A DNA stretch of 64,000 nucleotides from Bacteroidia bacterium (GTDB lineage: Bacteria > Bacteroidota > Bacteroidia > UKL13-3). The translations under genes and the position numbers were made by a program. Positions 17,729 to 25,828 of the stretch are shown here, one piece after another; the stretch's first letter is position 1; each line of letters begins with the position of its first letter. The notes beneath the pieces were generated by a model, which had not been told where the DNA came from, searched no databases, and saw only the letters and a program-made list of their open reading frames with translations. The stretch spans positions 1 through 64,000 of the forward strand of contig JAKLJI010000014.1 in assembly GCA_023151275.1 (NCBI GenBank), written 5' to 3'.

Positions 17729-18553
17729 ATGTTGGTATTTCCAAATGCTAAAATTAACCTGGGCCTCCATATTCTCAACAAAAGAGAGGACGGTTATCAC
17801 AACTTAGAAACCATTTTCTATCCCATTCCATTGTCTGATTCGCTTGAAATGATTGTTAATCCAACAAGTGACACCATTCAGCTCAGCAATTTTGGAATTC
17901 AGGTTGAAGGGGATACTACTTCAAATTTGGTAACAAAAGCCTTTAAGCTAATTCAGAAGAAATATGGAATCCCCGGCGTAAACGCCGCACTTCTCAAAAA
18001 CATTCCAACAGGCGCAGGTTTGGGAGGTGGTTCTTCGGACGGAGCATTTGCCTTAAAGTTATTGAACAAACTCTTCTCGTTGGATATTCCTCAGCAAGAA
18101 TTGGAAAACCTGGCGCTGGAACTGGGAAGCGATTGTCCTTTCTTTATTTCCAATCAGGCTGTATTTGCCCAAGGAAGAGGAGAAATTTTCAGTCCCGTTC
18201 AGGTGCAATTAAAAGGCTTTTGGTTTGTGTTGATTAAACCTGAAATACACGTTTCAACGGCACAGGCATTTTCGAGGGTAAGTCGCAGAGGAGAAATCAA
18301 TCCCGAGAACTTAAAACAGCTTGTTGAAGCCGGCGTACATCATTGGAAAGGTGAACTAACGAACGATTTTGAGCCCAGTGTTTTCGCATTTGCTCCAGAA
18401 CTTGCAGAAATCAAAGAAGCGCTCTATTCATCCGGCGCAATCTATGCTTCCATGAGTGGAAGTGGATCATCAGTATATGGAATTTTCAATTCCCCTATTC
18501 ATCTGAAAGACCAATTTAAAAACTGTTTCTATTTTGAAGGTTTCCTGAACTAA
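17729..18553 (+). CDS. ispE: 4-diphosphocytidyl-2-C-methyl-D-erythritol kinase
   Basis: GHMP kinase of the non-mevalonate isoprenoid pathway, phosphorylating the 2-hydroxyl of CDP-methylerythritol. The N-terminal PNAKINLGLHILNKREDGYH has the catalytic Lys8; the ATP loop PTGAGLGGGSSDGA lies at residues 93-106, and the catalytic Asp is in LGSDCPFF (D135). The C-terminal GSGSSVYG is the third GHMP motif. At 274 residues it is full length. It starts one base after the DUF58 stop. Confidence 0.96.
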   Translation: MLVFPNAKINLGLHILNKREDGYHNLETIFYPIPLSDSLEMIVNPTSDTIQLSNFGIQVEGDTTSNLVTKAFKLIQKKYGIPGVNAALLKNIPTGAGLGGGSSDGAFALKLLNKLFSLDIPQQELENLALELGSDCPFFISNQAVFAQGRGEIFSPVQVQLKGFWFVLIKPEIHVSTAQAFSRVSRRGEINPENLKQLVEAGVHHWKGELTNDFEPSVFAFAPELAEIKEALYSSGAIYASMSGSGSSVYGIFNSPIHLKDQFKNCFYFEGFLN

Positions 18554-18554
18554 T

Positions 18555-18575
18555 TCAAACCTTAGGTTTAATTCT
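18555..18575. terminator. Weak bidirectional terminator-like hairpin
   Basis: AAACC-TTA-GGTTT between the converging ispE and ABC ATPase genes. The stem is only 5-6 bp and T-runs are short on both sides, so its strength is doubtful. Confidence 0.3.
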
Positions 18576-18577
18576 AA

Positions 18578-19264
18578 TCAACTAAGGGTATCGGTTTCCA
18601 CCAAACCATCGCGCAACCGCACAATACGCTTGGCTCTTTTGGCGATATCTTCTTCGTGAGTAACAACAATTACTGTGTTTCCCTTTTGATGAATTTCTTC
18701 CAGGAGGTCCATAATTTCATGGGAGGTTTTGGTATCCAAATTTCCGGTTGGTTCATCTGCTAAAATAATGGCAGGGTTATTAACAAGGGCTCTGGCAATG
18801 GCCACACGTTGCCTTTGACCACCCGAAAGTTCATTGGGTTTATGGTCCATCCTATCGCCCAAGCCTACACTCATTAAAGCTTTTTGGGCCCGCTCCAGCC
18901 TTTCTTTCTTAGAAACACCTGCATAAACCAGCGGCAAGGCCACATTGTCCAATGAAGTATTTCTGGCCAATAGATTAAAGGTTTGGAAGATAAAACCAAT
19001 TTCCTTGTTCCTTATTTCAGCCAGTTCATTATCTGTCATGTGGCTTACATTGGTTCCATTCAACAGGTATTCGCCTTTTGTCGGCGTATCCAAACAACCC
19101 AGAATATTCATTAGGGTTGATTTTCCGGAACCAGAAGGACCCATCAAGGCAACATACTCGCCCTTTTTGATACTGAGATCTACGCTACGAAGTGCTTGAA
19201 CAACTTCATTTCCTATGGCATAGGATCTTCCAATGCCGCGAATTTCCAGTACCTCGTCAGCCAT
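18578..19264 (-). CDS. ABC transporter ATP-binding protein, LolD/MacB type
   Basis: A 228-residue ATPase with Walker [10 protein letters not shown] (42-50), signature LSGGQ (146-150), Walker B IILADE (166-171) and the D-loop/H-loop in GNLD and VVTHEE. The sequence following Walker A ([15 protein letters not shown]) is typical of the MacB/LolD/FtsE-related group that pairs with FtsX-like permeases for lipoprotein or efflux functions. No permease gene adjoins it. It overlaps the gatC stop by one base and is probably last in a gatC-containing operon. Confidence 0.93.
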   Translation of the reverse strand: MADEVLEIRGIGRSYAIGNEVVQALRSVDLSIKKGEYVALMGPSGSGKSTLMNILGCLDTPTKGEYLLNGTNVSHMTDNELAEIRNKEIGFIFQTFNLLARNTSLDNVALPLVYAGVSKKERLERAQKALMSVGLGDRMDHKPNELSGGQRQRVAIARALVNNPAIILADEPTGNLDTKTSHEIMDLLEEIHQKGNTVIVVTHEEDIAKRAKRIVRLRDGLVETDTLS

Positions 19265-19554
19265 TATTTATCCATGAATTTAGGAACTCTGAAATAATCG
19301 GAATCCTTTGAGGGTGCATTTTTAAGTGCATCTGCCTTGGTAATGCTTACATGAGCTTCATCTTCTCGAAGTAAGTTTACATTATCCGACATGAAGATAA
19401 GAGGCTCAACTCCATCCGTATTGACTGTGTTTAACTTTTCAAAGTAAGTCAGGATGCGATTTAAATCCTTCTTTATTGCTTCCTTCTCTTCCCCTTCAAA
19501 ATCTAGCTTTGCAAGATCTGACAGGCGATCAATCGTCTCGTCGTTAATTTCCAT
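19264..19554 (-). CDS. gatC: Glutamyl-tRNA(Gln)/aspartyl-tRNA(Asn) amidotransferase subunit C
   Basis: A 96-residue GatC. It starts with [35 protein letters not shown], the family's helical pair (given here split in function: clamp helices around GatA/GatB), and ends in FRVPKFMD, typical of the tail. It stabilises the GatAB complex that amidates mischarged Glu-tRNA(Gln). gatA and gatB are not in the window, as is usual in Bacteroidota. The start lies inside the upstream acyltransferase gene (11-base overlap). Confidence 0.92.
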   Translation of the reverse strand: MEINDETIDRLSDLAKLDFEGEEKEAIKKDLNRILTYFEKLNTVNTDGVEPLIFMSDNVNLLREDEAHVSITKADALKNAPSKDSDYFRVPKFMDK

Positions 19555-20287
19555 ATTCCTTCAATTTAGCTTCAATTATCTGATACACTTTGTTCTTCAA
19601 ACCCTCTACATCCTCTTGTGTCATCCCTTTGGTAGAAATAGGGGCATGAATATATTGGTAAACCTTTCCGGGTCTTCCTGAAATAACACCGGTATCATTG
19701 AAAATCTTGTAGTTGTCGATGATTGTCACCGGCAAAATATCTACCTGCTTTTCGACAGCAAGTTTAAATGGACCATCTTTAAAGCGCAAGAGTTTTGGGA
19801 TTTGCGGTCCAATGGTTCCTTCGGGGAAAATTACCAGGGAGCGACCTGAACTAAAAAAACGGGTTGCTTTGATGTATGCCTCAGCTGCCTTGCGGGCATT
19901 TTTGCGGTCAACTGCAATGTCAATGGTTTTGAACCAAATCCCAAAAAGTGGAATATTTAACAGTTCGGCTTTGGCCATAAAGCTAAAATCAAGCATATCC
20001 AAACCGGTTGTTATGGTTGCGATATCGATATAAGAACTGTGATTGGGGGTGATGATATATACGCCCTTGGGATCGACCGGTTGCTCAAACTCCGTCTTCA
20101 ATCGGACCAAACCAAAAAACAAAAGGGCCTTTCCCCAGAATACCCGCAATTTATGACCGAGAGGATATCTTTCAGGTTTAGCCAATGCATACCTTACAAG
20201 CGGATAAATCAGAAAAAATATACCCGTAACGGTTATTAGCAACCAAAGGATGTAAATGATTTTGAAAGGGTTTCTGGTAATTTTCAT
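19544..20287 (-). CDS. 1-acyl-sn-glycerol-3-phosphate acyltransferase family protein
   Basis: A 247-residue PlsC-like enzyme. After one N-terminal membrane helix (about residues 8-30) come the catalytic HX4D motif NHSSYID (His83, Asp88) and the substrate motif FPEGT (154-158). It should acylate lysophosphatidate in the inner membrane, but the family also includes other lipid acyltransferases. It heads a tight plsC-like/gatC/ABC ATPase operon with overlapping genes. Confidence 0.92.
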   Translation of the reverse strand: MKITRNPFKIIYILWLLITVTGIFFLIYPLVRYALAKPERYPLGHKLRVFWGKALLFFGLVRLKTEFEQPVDPKGVYIITPNHSSYIDIATITTGLDMLDFSFMAKAELLNIPLFGIWFKTIDIAVDRKNARKAAEAYIKATRFFSSGRSLVIFPEGTIGPQIPKLLRFKDGPFKLAVEKQVDILPVTIIDNYKIFNDTGVISGRPGKVYQYIHAPISTKGMTQEDVEGLKNKVYQIIEAKLKEYGN

Positions 20288-20430
20288 TCAGTAGTTCAAA
20301 AAACGGACCTTCTTGTGAAATTATCAACAGATTTATTCAGTTCTACTCACACCCGTCCAAAACGTTCGGAAACAGAAAATGGAATCCCGATTTGATGCGG
20401 GTTTCGACATCAAAGAAAGCACGTTTAGAA

Positions 20431-20803
20431 AATAATCCCCCCTTAATTTAAAATAGGGTTAGTCGTAAATCCAATTTATCAATTTCATCATCATCTAAAA
20501 AGGGTTTATCAAGCCATTTTTTAAGGTCAATTTTCACAAATAGATTCAAGTGGATAAATGATATCAAGTTTGAGAGGTGCCAAGGGTGCTTTGCCTCCAT
20601 TTAAAGTGTCTTTAATAGCAATAGTGTAATACGTGCTGTCCAAATCTGTATCAACACAGCACTCATGCTTGTTCCAATGAATGATTTGATTTTCAGATGT
20701 GTTTTTATCTCCTTGAAAAATGATTCGATGCTCCACCTGCGTTTATATAGTTCCGATATGGTTGATGCTGGCCAAGTAAAATTATTGGTTAGTAATTCTA
20801 AGT
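20431..20803 (-). mobile_element. Second IS4-family remnant, 3' part, cut by an IS5-type element
   Basis: The terminus AATCCCCCCTTAA (minus-strand TTAAGGGGGGATT) matches the right end of the remnant at the window start. Only the 3' part of the element is left: the IS5-type element begins at about 20803, and the 5' part of the IS4 element does not reappear on its other side, where the DUF2807 gene ends within 2 bases. So insertion was accompanied or followed by deletion. Confidence 0.75.
20448..20803 (-). pseudogene. IS4-family transposase fragment with internal stop
   Basis: Reading leftwards: LLTNNFTWPASTISELYKRRW (split motif), IESFFKEIK, KSFIGTS, QIWTARITLLLLKTL, then a TAA at 20603-20601 where the first copy has a CAG codon, and on in the same frame through HLSNL, KKWLDKPF to a stop at 20450-20448. 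The YREK signature is intact. The 5' end is lost to the neighbouring insertion. The fragment resembles, but is clearly diverged from, the copy at the window start, so these are two different family members. Confidence 0.85.
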
Positions 20804-22286
20804 AGTCGTCCCTCAAAAAGTCAATTTTGGCTTTCTTGAGCAAATTGAATTCTATTAGGATACATAAACCAGCATAGAATCATCTCCAAGGTAGACAGAA
20901 AATTCGAGAAGTCAATAAACCACCCCTTCAAGCGGATGAACCGCTTGAAGTTGTAGGCTGCAGCTGCTAAAAGGATGTTTATTTGGTCTCCCCTAAGTCC
21001 CTTCAAGTAGTTTCTTCCAACCCGATGATCTTGCTTTAAGTGACCTATTACTGGCTCTATGCTACTTCGTCGTTTCATGTCTTTTTGATGCTTCCTCCTT
21101 TGGTATTGACTTATTTTTGTCCTTTTAAACTTGTCTGGAGTTACTATTTCTGTTGAATTTATTTTTGATCGGCCCCGGTATCCTAAATCAAGAATTATTT
21201 TCCGAGGTTCTTTTCCAATCAATTTTTGGTACTGATTTAACGCTTCATCCAGAGTATTTCCATCGTAAATATTTTTATCAAAACTTATTGCACCTACAAT
21301 TACTCCTGTTGTTTTCGTCCTTAATATTGAAACCTTATTTCCAAACTCGTATTTTTTGTGATCTTTTCCTTTACTAATACAATTCACATCTAATTCATGT
21401 AGTGAGTAAATCTTATTTTTATCCGTTCTTTTTTGATTAATAACTTTCTGAAAAATTTCCAATGAACTTTGGTGATAATCATTTGGTGACAAGAGCCGCT
21501 TTAACTCTCTTACTAGTCTTCCCGCAATCGTTTTGATTTTTCGCTCCGCTCGCCTTGCCTTTACTGCATGTTTGGGGTGGTTTCTTCCTCTTAATTGATA
21601 GCGCAATTTTGCAACTACGCGTCGATAACTTTGCCGAACTTCGAATCCCTTTTCATCAATTATTTGCCAACATTTTCTAATAATCTTTTGATGAAGTTTA
21701 GTATCTACTGGATAGGTAATATTTTTCTCTTGAACTGTTGTATCTCCGATTATTTCTTGCTCCTCGGAATCTTTACCATTAATTCTTATTGATTCAAGTA
21801 AAATCTTCTCAATTCCTTCACTCCCAATTCGGTTTCTGAACATTACTAATTCTGTCGCTGAACATGGAAATTTTGGAGAAAATTCTTTCTGTCCACTGAA
21901 AAATTGGTAATAACAATTTTCGCTCCATTGTTCAACAACGCTCTCATCACTTAGATTTCTTAGATGCTTTAAAATTAGCAATGATACCATCAATCGGATT
22001 GGTTTTGCCGGTCTACCAAAACTATCACTGTAAAAAGCCGAAAACTCTTTATCGAAAAACTCCCAATTTATCTGAAGGGCCAATTGATACAAGCCATGCC
22101 GAGGATCCAATTGTTCTGCTAGTCCTGGCAGTAAAAAACTTAATTGGTTTGTTACAGCTCCTTTTTTTTCCTATTAGTTTGCAAGGTTTTTATACAAATT
22201 CTTGCTTTCCTTGCAAACTATTTCACTATCTTTTCCCACAAAAGGTGCATAAACACTACTTCTAGACCCTTTTTGAGGGTTGACTA
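20803..22286 (-). mobile_element. IS5-superfamily insertion sequence, about 1.48 kb
   Basis: The ends form inverted repeats: left TAGTCGTCCCTCAAAAAG (20803-20820), and right, read on the minus strand, TAGTCAACCCTCAAAAAG (22286-22269), 16 of 18 bases equal. A single transposase gene fills the element. No clear target duplication flanks it (TAAG left, ACTA right); a TA dinucleotide at each tip could be part of the target. It sits 1 base beyond the DUF2807 stop codon. Confidence 0.85.
20821..22110 (-). CDS. IS5/IS1182-type transposase
   Basis: A DDE transposase of about 430-445 residues, apparently intact. Visible: LDPRHGLYQLALQINW and KPIRLMVSLLILKHLRNLSDE (DUF772 region), first catalytic Asp in IIGDTTVQEKNI, second in IILDLGYRGRSK, and Glu in RRSSIEPVIGHLKQDH. 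The homology continues upstream of the TTG at 22110 (LSFLLPGLAEQ) to about 22155, but no ATG, GTG or TTG lies there; a GTA follows an AGGAG-like site, so the true start is uncertain and may have mutated. The stop codon lies in the left inverted repeat. Confidence 0.88.
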   Translation of the reverse strand: MDPRHGLYQLALQINWEFFDKEFSAFYSDSFGRPAKPIRLMVSLLILKHLRNLSDESVVEQWSENCYYQFFSGQKEFSPKFPCSATELVMFRNRIGSEGIEKILLESIRINGKDSEEQEIIGDTTVQEKNITYPVDTKLHQKIIRKCWQIIDEKGFEVRQSYRRVVAKLRYQLRGRNHPKHAVKARRAERKIKTIAGRLVRELKRLLSPNDYHQSSLEIFQKVINQKRTDKNKIYSLHELDVNCISKGKDHKKYEFGNKVSILRTKTTGVIVGAISFDKNIYDGNTLDEALNQYQKLIGKEPRKIILDLGYRGRSKINSTEIVTPDKFKRTKISQYQRRKHQKDMKRRSSIEPVIGHLKQDHRVGRNYLKGLRGDQINILLAAAAYNFKRFIRLKGWFIDFSNFLSTLEMILCWFMYPNRIQFAQESQN

Positions 22287-22287
22287 A

Positions 22288-22956
22288 CTAATCTATTTGG
22301 CTGATGGTTCCAGAACCACTTTCCTCTTTTACCAACTCAGGATTTCCCTTGTATCGAATAACACCTGAGCCACTCAAAATGGCCTTTAAGTGTTTGTTAG
22401 CCTGCATTTCAATCATACCACTTCCACTTAAATCAGCATCCGCAACTTCTGCTTTAAAGTCCTTAAGTTCGATCTTCCCGCTTCCAATTAAATCGGCACT
22501 TACTTCTTTGGCAGACCCTTTCAATTCAACATTCCCAGAGCCTCCTAAGCTCACACTAAGCGACTCACTTTGCCAGGTATTGCTACTTGTAATTTCGCCA
22601 CTTCCTTCCAAATCAATTCGCTGCGGAAGTACGGGTGTGTACAATTTTATCTGGGGTGTTTTGCGAAACCCAAAGCTTACTTTCTCCGTGGAATAAATCA
22701 GGAGTTCATCTCCCCGGTGGTTCCATACAATCTCTTCCTCATGACCATTTTGATCAAACAGTTCAATTCTAACCTTTGGGGCCTGAATAATTTCCAAATC
22801 GGCAGCAGCATCCAGACGCAAAACGCCAATTTCAGATAAGTCTTCCGAAGAAAGCATGACTTGATTTCCCTGACCTTGTTCGCATGCCGGGAACAAAACA
22901 AGTCCGGATACCAGAACCAAACATAATTTTAAAAAAACAGGAATAAGTGTTTTCAT
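22288..22956 (-). CDS. DUF2807 (GIN domain) lipoprotein
   Basis: A 222-residue protein with signal and lipobox LFPAC, then a DUF2807/GIN domain made of repeated strands of the GSG-x-I/V-E-L type (GSGEI, GSGNVEL, GSGKIEL, GSGMIEM, GSGVIRY, GSGTISQ), predicted to form a right-handed beta helix. These proteins are common, surface- or periplasm-exposed and of unknown role in Bacteroidota. The IS5-type element is inserted right behind the stop codon, leaving the gene intact but probably changing its terminator. Confidence 0.9.
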   Translation of the reverse strand: MKTLIPVFLKLCLVLVSGLVLFPACEQGQGNQVMLSSEDLSEIGVLRLDAAADLEIIQAPKVRIELFDQNGHEEEIVWNHRGDELLIYSTEKVSFGFRKTPQIKLYTPVLPQRIDLEGSGEITSSNTWQSESLSVSLGGSGNVELKGSAKEVSADLIGSGKIELKDFKAEVADADLSGSGMIEMQANKHLKAILSGSGVIRYKGNPELVKEESGSGTISQID

Positions 22957-23059
22957 AAGGTTAGCTTTCTACGAAAATGATAGATTTAAGTTGAAATAGG
23001 CACTCTTGATTTATCTGATTCAGGTCTGCTGTTAAAGAGAAATGGAGCCAAAATCACGA

Positions 23060-23908
23060 TCATTTCTGACCTTCCTTTTTTGTGAATGTTACAACAATGG
23101 CATAATGGTCGGAAGCAAAATGAGTAGAAGCCTTTGTTGTTATAACCTGGTAATTGATTGGCTTAAGCGCAACAGACTGGTAAAAAATATAATCGATGGG
23201 CCCTACAGGAGCAAGGTCTTCCCGGAAAGCGTTGAATGTACCCAGCTTGTCCCAATTGGGATTCACTTTTGCAGCATTGTTCAGTTCACCAGAAAGCAGT
23301 TCAATTCCCGGGGCATTTGATTCCATATTAAAATCACCGGTAAGGATAAGCTCATCTGATCTGCTGCACAAATTGCGAATTTGCTGAACCAATAAAGCGG
23401 CACTTTTTTCCCGTGCCTGAACCCCCAAATGGTCGAAATGGGTATTGAACACCCAATAGATTTTACCTGTTTTATATTCCTTAAGCTTTACCCAGGTACA
23501 AATGCGGGGCAAAGCCGCATCCCATGCTTTGCCAATGGAATCGGGATTTGTGCTGAGCCAGAACTGCCCTTGTTGAAGCAAATAGAAGCGATCCTTTCGA
23601 AAGAGGATGGGAGCAAATTCACCCTTGTCGTTTCCATCATCCCGACCTTTTCCAATTGCTGTGTAATGCATGAGAAAAGAATCGACAAACTGAAGCTGGT
23701 GTTTTAAAACCTCTTGGAGTCCAATAAAATCCGGATTCTGCTCCTGAATCTGTTTACAAAGTGTAAGCTTGCGCAGATCCCAGCGATTGGCAGCATCACC
23801 CGGATTATCGTATCGGATATTGAAGCTCATTACTTTGATTTCGTAAGCCGAAGCCGCAACCGAAAGGAGCAACAGAAGAAGCAAAGAAGCACAGTTAAGC
23901 TTTTTCAT
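23060..23908 (-). CDS. Exported endonuclease/exonuclease/phosphatase family protein
   Basis: A 282-residue secreted member of the EEP superfamily. Signal peptide MKKLNCASLLLLLLLSVAASA, then IKVMSFNIRYDN, catalytic Glu in FIGLQEVL, GDFNMESN, and the terminal SDHYAIVV with the catalytic Asp-His. The family hydrolyses phosphodiester or phosphomonoester bonds in nucleic acids, inositides or sphingolipids; the exported form with WVKLKEY and NTHFDHLG resembles Bacteroidota proteins of unknown substrate. ATG 23908 is preferred over TTG 23917. Confidence 0.9.
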   Translation of the reverse strand: MKKLNCASLLLLLLLSVAASAYEIKVMSFNIRYDNPGDAANRWDLRKLTLCKQIQEQNPDFIGLQEVLKHQLQFVDSFLMHYTAIGKGRDDGNDKGEFAPILFRKDRFYLLQQGQFWLSTNPDSIGKAWDAALPRICTWVKLKEYKTGKIYWVFNTHFDHLGVQAREKSAALLVQQIRNLCSRSDELILTGDFNMESNAPGIELLSGELNNAAKVNPNWDKLGTFNAFREDLAPVGPIDYIFYQSVALKPINYQVITTKASTHFASDHYAIVVTFTKKEGQK

Positions 23909-24036
23909 TTCAACCAAGATAGCGGTTCAACTGTAAAAAGTTAGTTTAAATGATTGAACTTTTTATCTAGGAATAAGATGGCGAACTAAAAAACAAAAAA
24001 ACGTCTTTCAATAATTAACTTGGCTTTAGAAAAATT

Positions 24037-24291
24037 ATGGAACCCACACAATTAGACACAATTCAAAATAAAATCTTTAGTGTGAGAGGCGTTCAAGTGA
24101 TGCTTGATAGCGATTTGGCAATACTTTATGAAACAGAAACCAAGTTCATTAACAGAGCTGTAAAAAGAAATCAATTGAGATTCCCTGAAGCTTTTGCTTT
24201 TCAACTAACCGAATCAGAATGAAAAGCTTTAAGGTTCCAAATTGGCACCTTAAAACCTACATCGGGAAGAGTAAGATATTTAAGTGGATAG
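24037..24291 (+). pseudogene. ORF6N domain protein, nonsense-mutated and truncated
   Basis: The start KIFSVRGVQVMLDSDLAILYETETK, with NRAVKRN and RFPEAFAFQLTESE, is the ORF6N domain found in phage-type and MGE-encoded DNA-binding proteins. At the position where the family has E-W the codon is TGA (24220-24222), a one-base change from TGG; in the same frame KALRFQIGTLKPTSGRVRYL continues the domain before a further stop at 24291. The usual C-terminal part with FTEQGVAML is missing. It marks this locus as accessory DNA. Confidence 0.8.
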
Positions 24292-24584
24292 AAACCAAAT
24301 TTTCAAAACAATAACGAACGAGAGGATTTCTAAAGCATTATGAATCTTGGACATAAATATTAACCCATTCATTAGCGTGCCTAATTATGTGGCAACCTTC
24401 AAATGCATCTATACTCAATGTCTTAGACTAAAAATCTGAAACACATATTGGGAAATACAATTTGTTTTGTACATACGATTATCCTAACTTTTAACTCAAT
24501 CAAAACCGCTCCAAAACAGAATTGTGAAGTAACAAGTTGCCTGATTTGATTACTGGGGAGAAAAGGAAAAAACATATTAAAACA
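24292..24584. other. Non-coding stretch before the DUF6361 cassette
   Basis: About 290 A+T-rich bases. I see no gene, tRNA end, direct repeat or terminator. A TACAATTTG string about 130 bases upstream of the DUF6361 start could be a promoter element but has no good -33 partner. The region probably holds the cassette promoter. Confidence 0.4.
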
Positions 24585-25823
24585 ATGGCAGAAATAGGCT
24601 GGATAGATTTTAGCAATAAAGATCGAAAAAAGGCACAACAGTTGCTTGCGATAATAAGGCCCGAAGGACAATTGGATGAATTGGGTGTAGGTTATTTGCG
24701 TGATGCTCTGGCCAATCAACTCTTTCCAGGTATTTCTACCATCCAAACAAGGGCAAAATATTTTTTCATTATTCCTTTCATTTTGCGGGAATACCAAAAA
24801 CTGTCCCTTAAAGAAAAAAGACGCACAACTGCCCGACAGTTTTTAAAAGAACAAGAGCATAGTATCAAAAACTACCTGCGTGAAATGTACAATCGTCAGG
24901 AAGGCCTTGGTATAATTGGCGTAACCTTAAGCAAAAACCAATACATCAAGCGTAATCCTTCAGAAATTTACTGGAACGGATTACAGGTCTATGGCTTTAT
25001 GAACGATAAGCAATTAAGTCTTGATCAATATTTACGTAATCTGTCTGCGCAACATGCTTTGGAAAAAGCAAAAACACCGGATGAAGAAGATGATTTAGAT
25101 AGTACGTATGAAGAAGTGTTGCACATAAATGTTCCGGTAAATAATAATTGGTTTAGTGAGTTAAGCATTGAATTAACAGCAGATGAAGCGGATTTTTTTC
25201 ATTCACAAATCGTACAAGTCAGCACCCGGCACCCGGCTTCTTTACTCCCGGTATTACTTCAAAGCGAAGAGCTGGGTGAAGCCTTCTCTGTTTCAGAAAA
25301 TTTCCAACAGTTTGTTGCGGTCAGTCTCGAATACGATTTAAATAAAGAAGTAAAAGATTTGCTGATACTGTCGCATGATTTTGCCTTATTAATGGAAGGC
25401 ATACACCTTCTTTACAATCATCTGCTGCAGCTGCATATCTTCCCAAACGATTATGATAACAGCTTTGAAACGGAGTGGCTGGATTGGAGAAAGAATTTGC
25501 AAAACAACATGATTGACTATGCTAACTTCTCCCCCGCTGAGGTATACAAGTTTACAAAGTATAAAAGGATGAATACCGAAGTTTTTTTAGATACCTGGTG
25601 GAAGTTGATAAGCGAATCGAATAAGGCAGCACTGCCCGCGCAGCAAATGAAAGAACTGATAAAACGGCGGGAATATTCCGCCAAAGGCAAAAAATCAAGA
25701 CTGGGCAAGCCTGGATCGGCAAATACAGATGTTACATTGCACAAACGCTTAGGTTTAAGTTTGTTTCAGTACCGATTTTATAATGCTAAAACCATTTTTA
25801 ATGATATTAAACATCCACAATAA
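24585..25823 (+). CDS. DUF6361 family protein
   Basis: A 412-residue cytoplasmic protein. Its N-terminus IGWIDFSNKDRKKAQQLLAII, then DELGVGYLRDALANQLFPG and STIQTRAKYFFIIPF, are what I know as the DUF6361 family; no catalytic motif is visible. The rest is rich in charged helices and ends in KSRLGKPGS and FQYRFYNAKTIFNDI. The start at ATG 24585 (MAEIGWIDF) is chosen over an in-frame TTG 48 bases earlier. Five bases separate it from the PLD gene, making it the first gene of a three-gene cassette. Its role, perhaps as a target-recognition or scaffold subunit, is inference. Confidence 0.75.
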   Translation: MAEIGWIDFSNKDRKKAQQLLAIIRPEGQLDELGVGYLRDALANQLFPGISTIQTRAKYFFIIPFILREYQKLSLKEKRRTTARQFLKEQEHSIKNYLREMYNRQEGLGIIGVTLSKNQYIKRNPSEIYWNGLQVYGFMNDKQLSLDQYLRNLSAQHALEKAKTPDEEDDLDSTYEEVLHINVPVNNNWFSELSIELTADEADFFHSQIVQVSTRHPASLLPVLLQSEELGEAFSVSENFQQFVAVSLEYDLNKEVKDLLILSHDFALLMEGIHLLYNHLLQLHIFPNDYDNSFETEWLDWRKNLQNNMIDYANFSPAEVYKFTKYKRMNTEVFLDTWWKLISESNKAALPAQQMKELIKRREYSAKGKKSRLGKPGSANTDVTLHKRLGLSLFQYRFYNAKTIFNDIKHPQ

Positions 25824-25828
25824 ACTGC

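Noticed and set aside
20288..20430. Possible terminator CCCG...CGGG near 20387-20402 upstream of the acyltransferase gene
   Set aside because: Stem of four pairs with an 8-base loop and no T-run; too weak.
20803..22286. Target-site duplication for the IS5-type element
   Set aside because: Flanks TAAG and ACTA do not match, and no 2-9-base direct repeat was found by eye.
24423..24797. Minus-strand open frame of 124 codons in front of and across the DUF6361 start
   Set aside because: It is antisense to a clear gene and has cysteine- and phenylalanine-rich composition typical of shadow frames.
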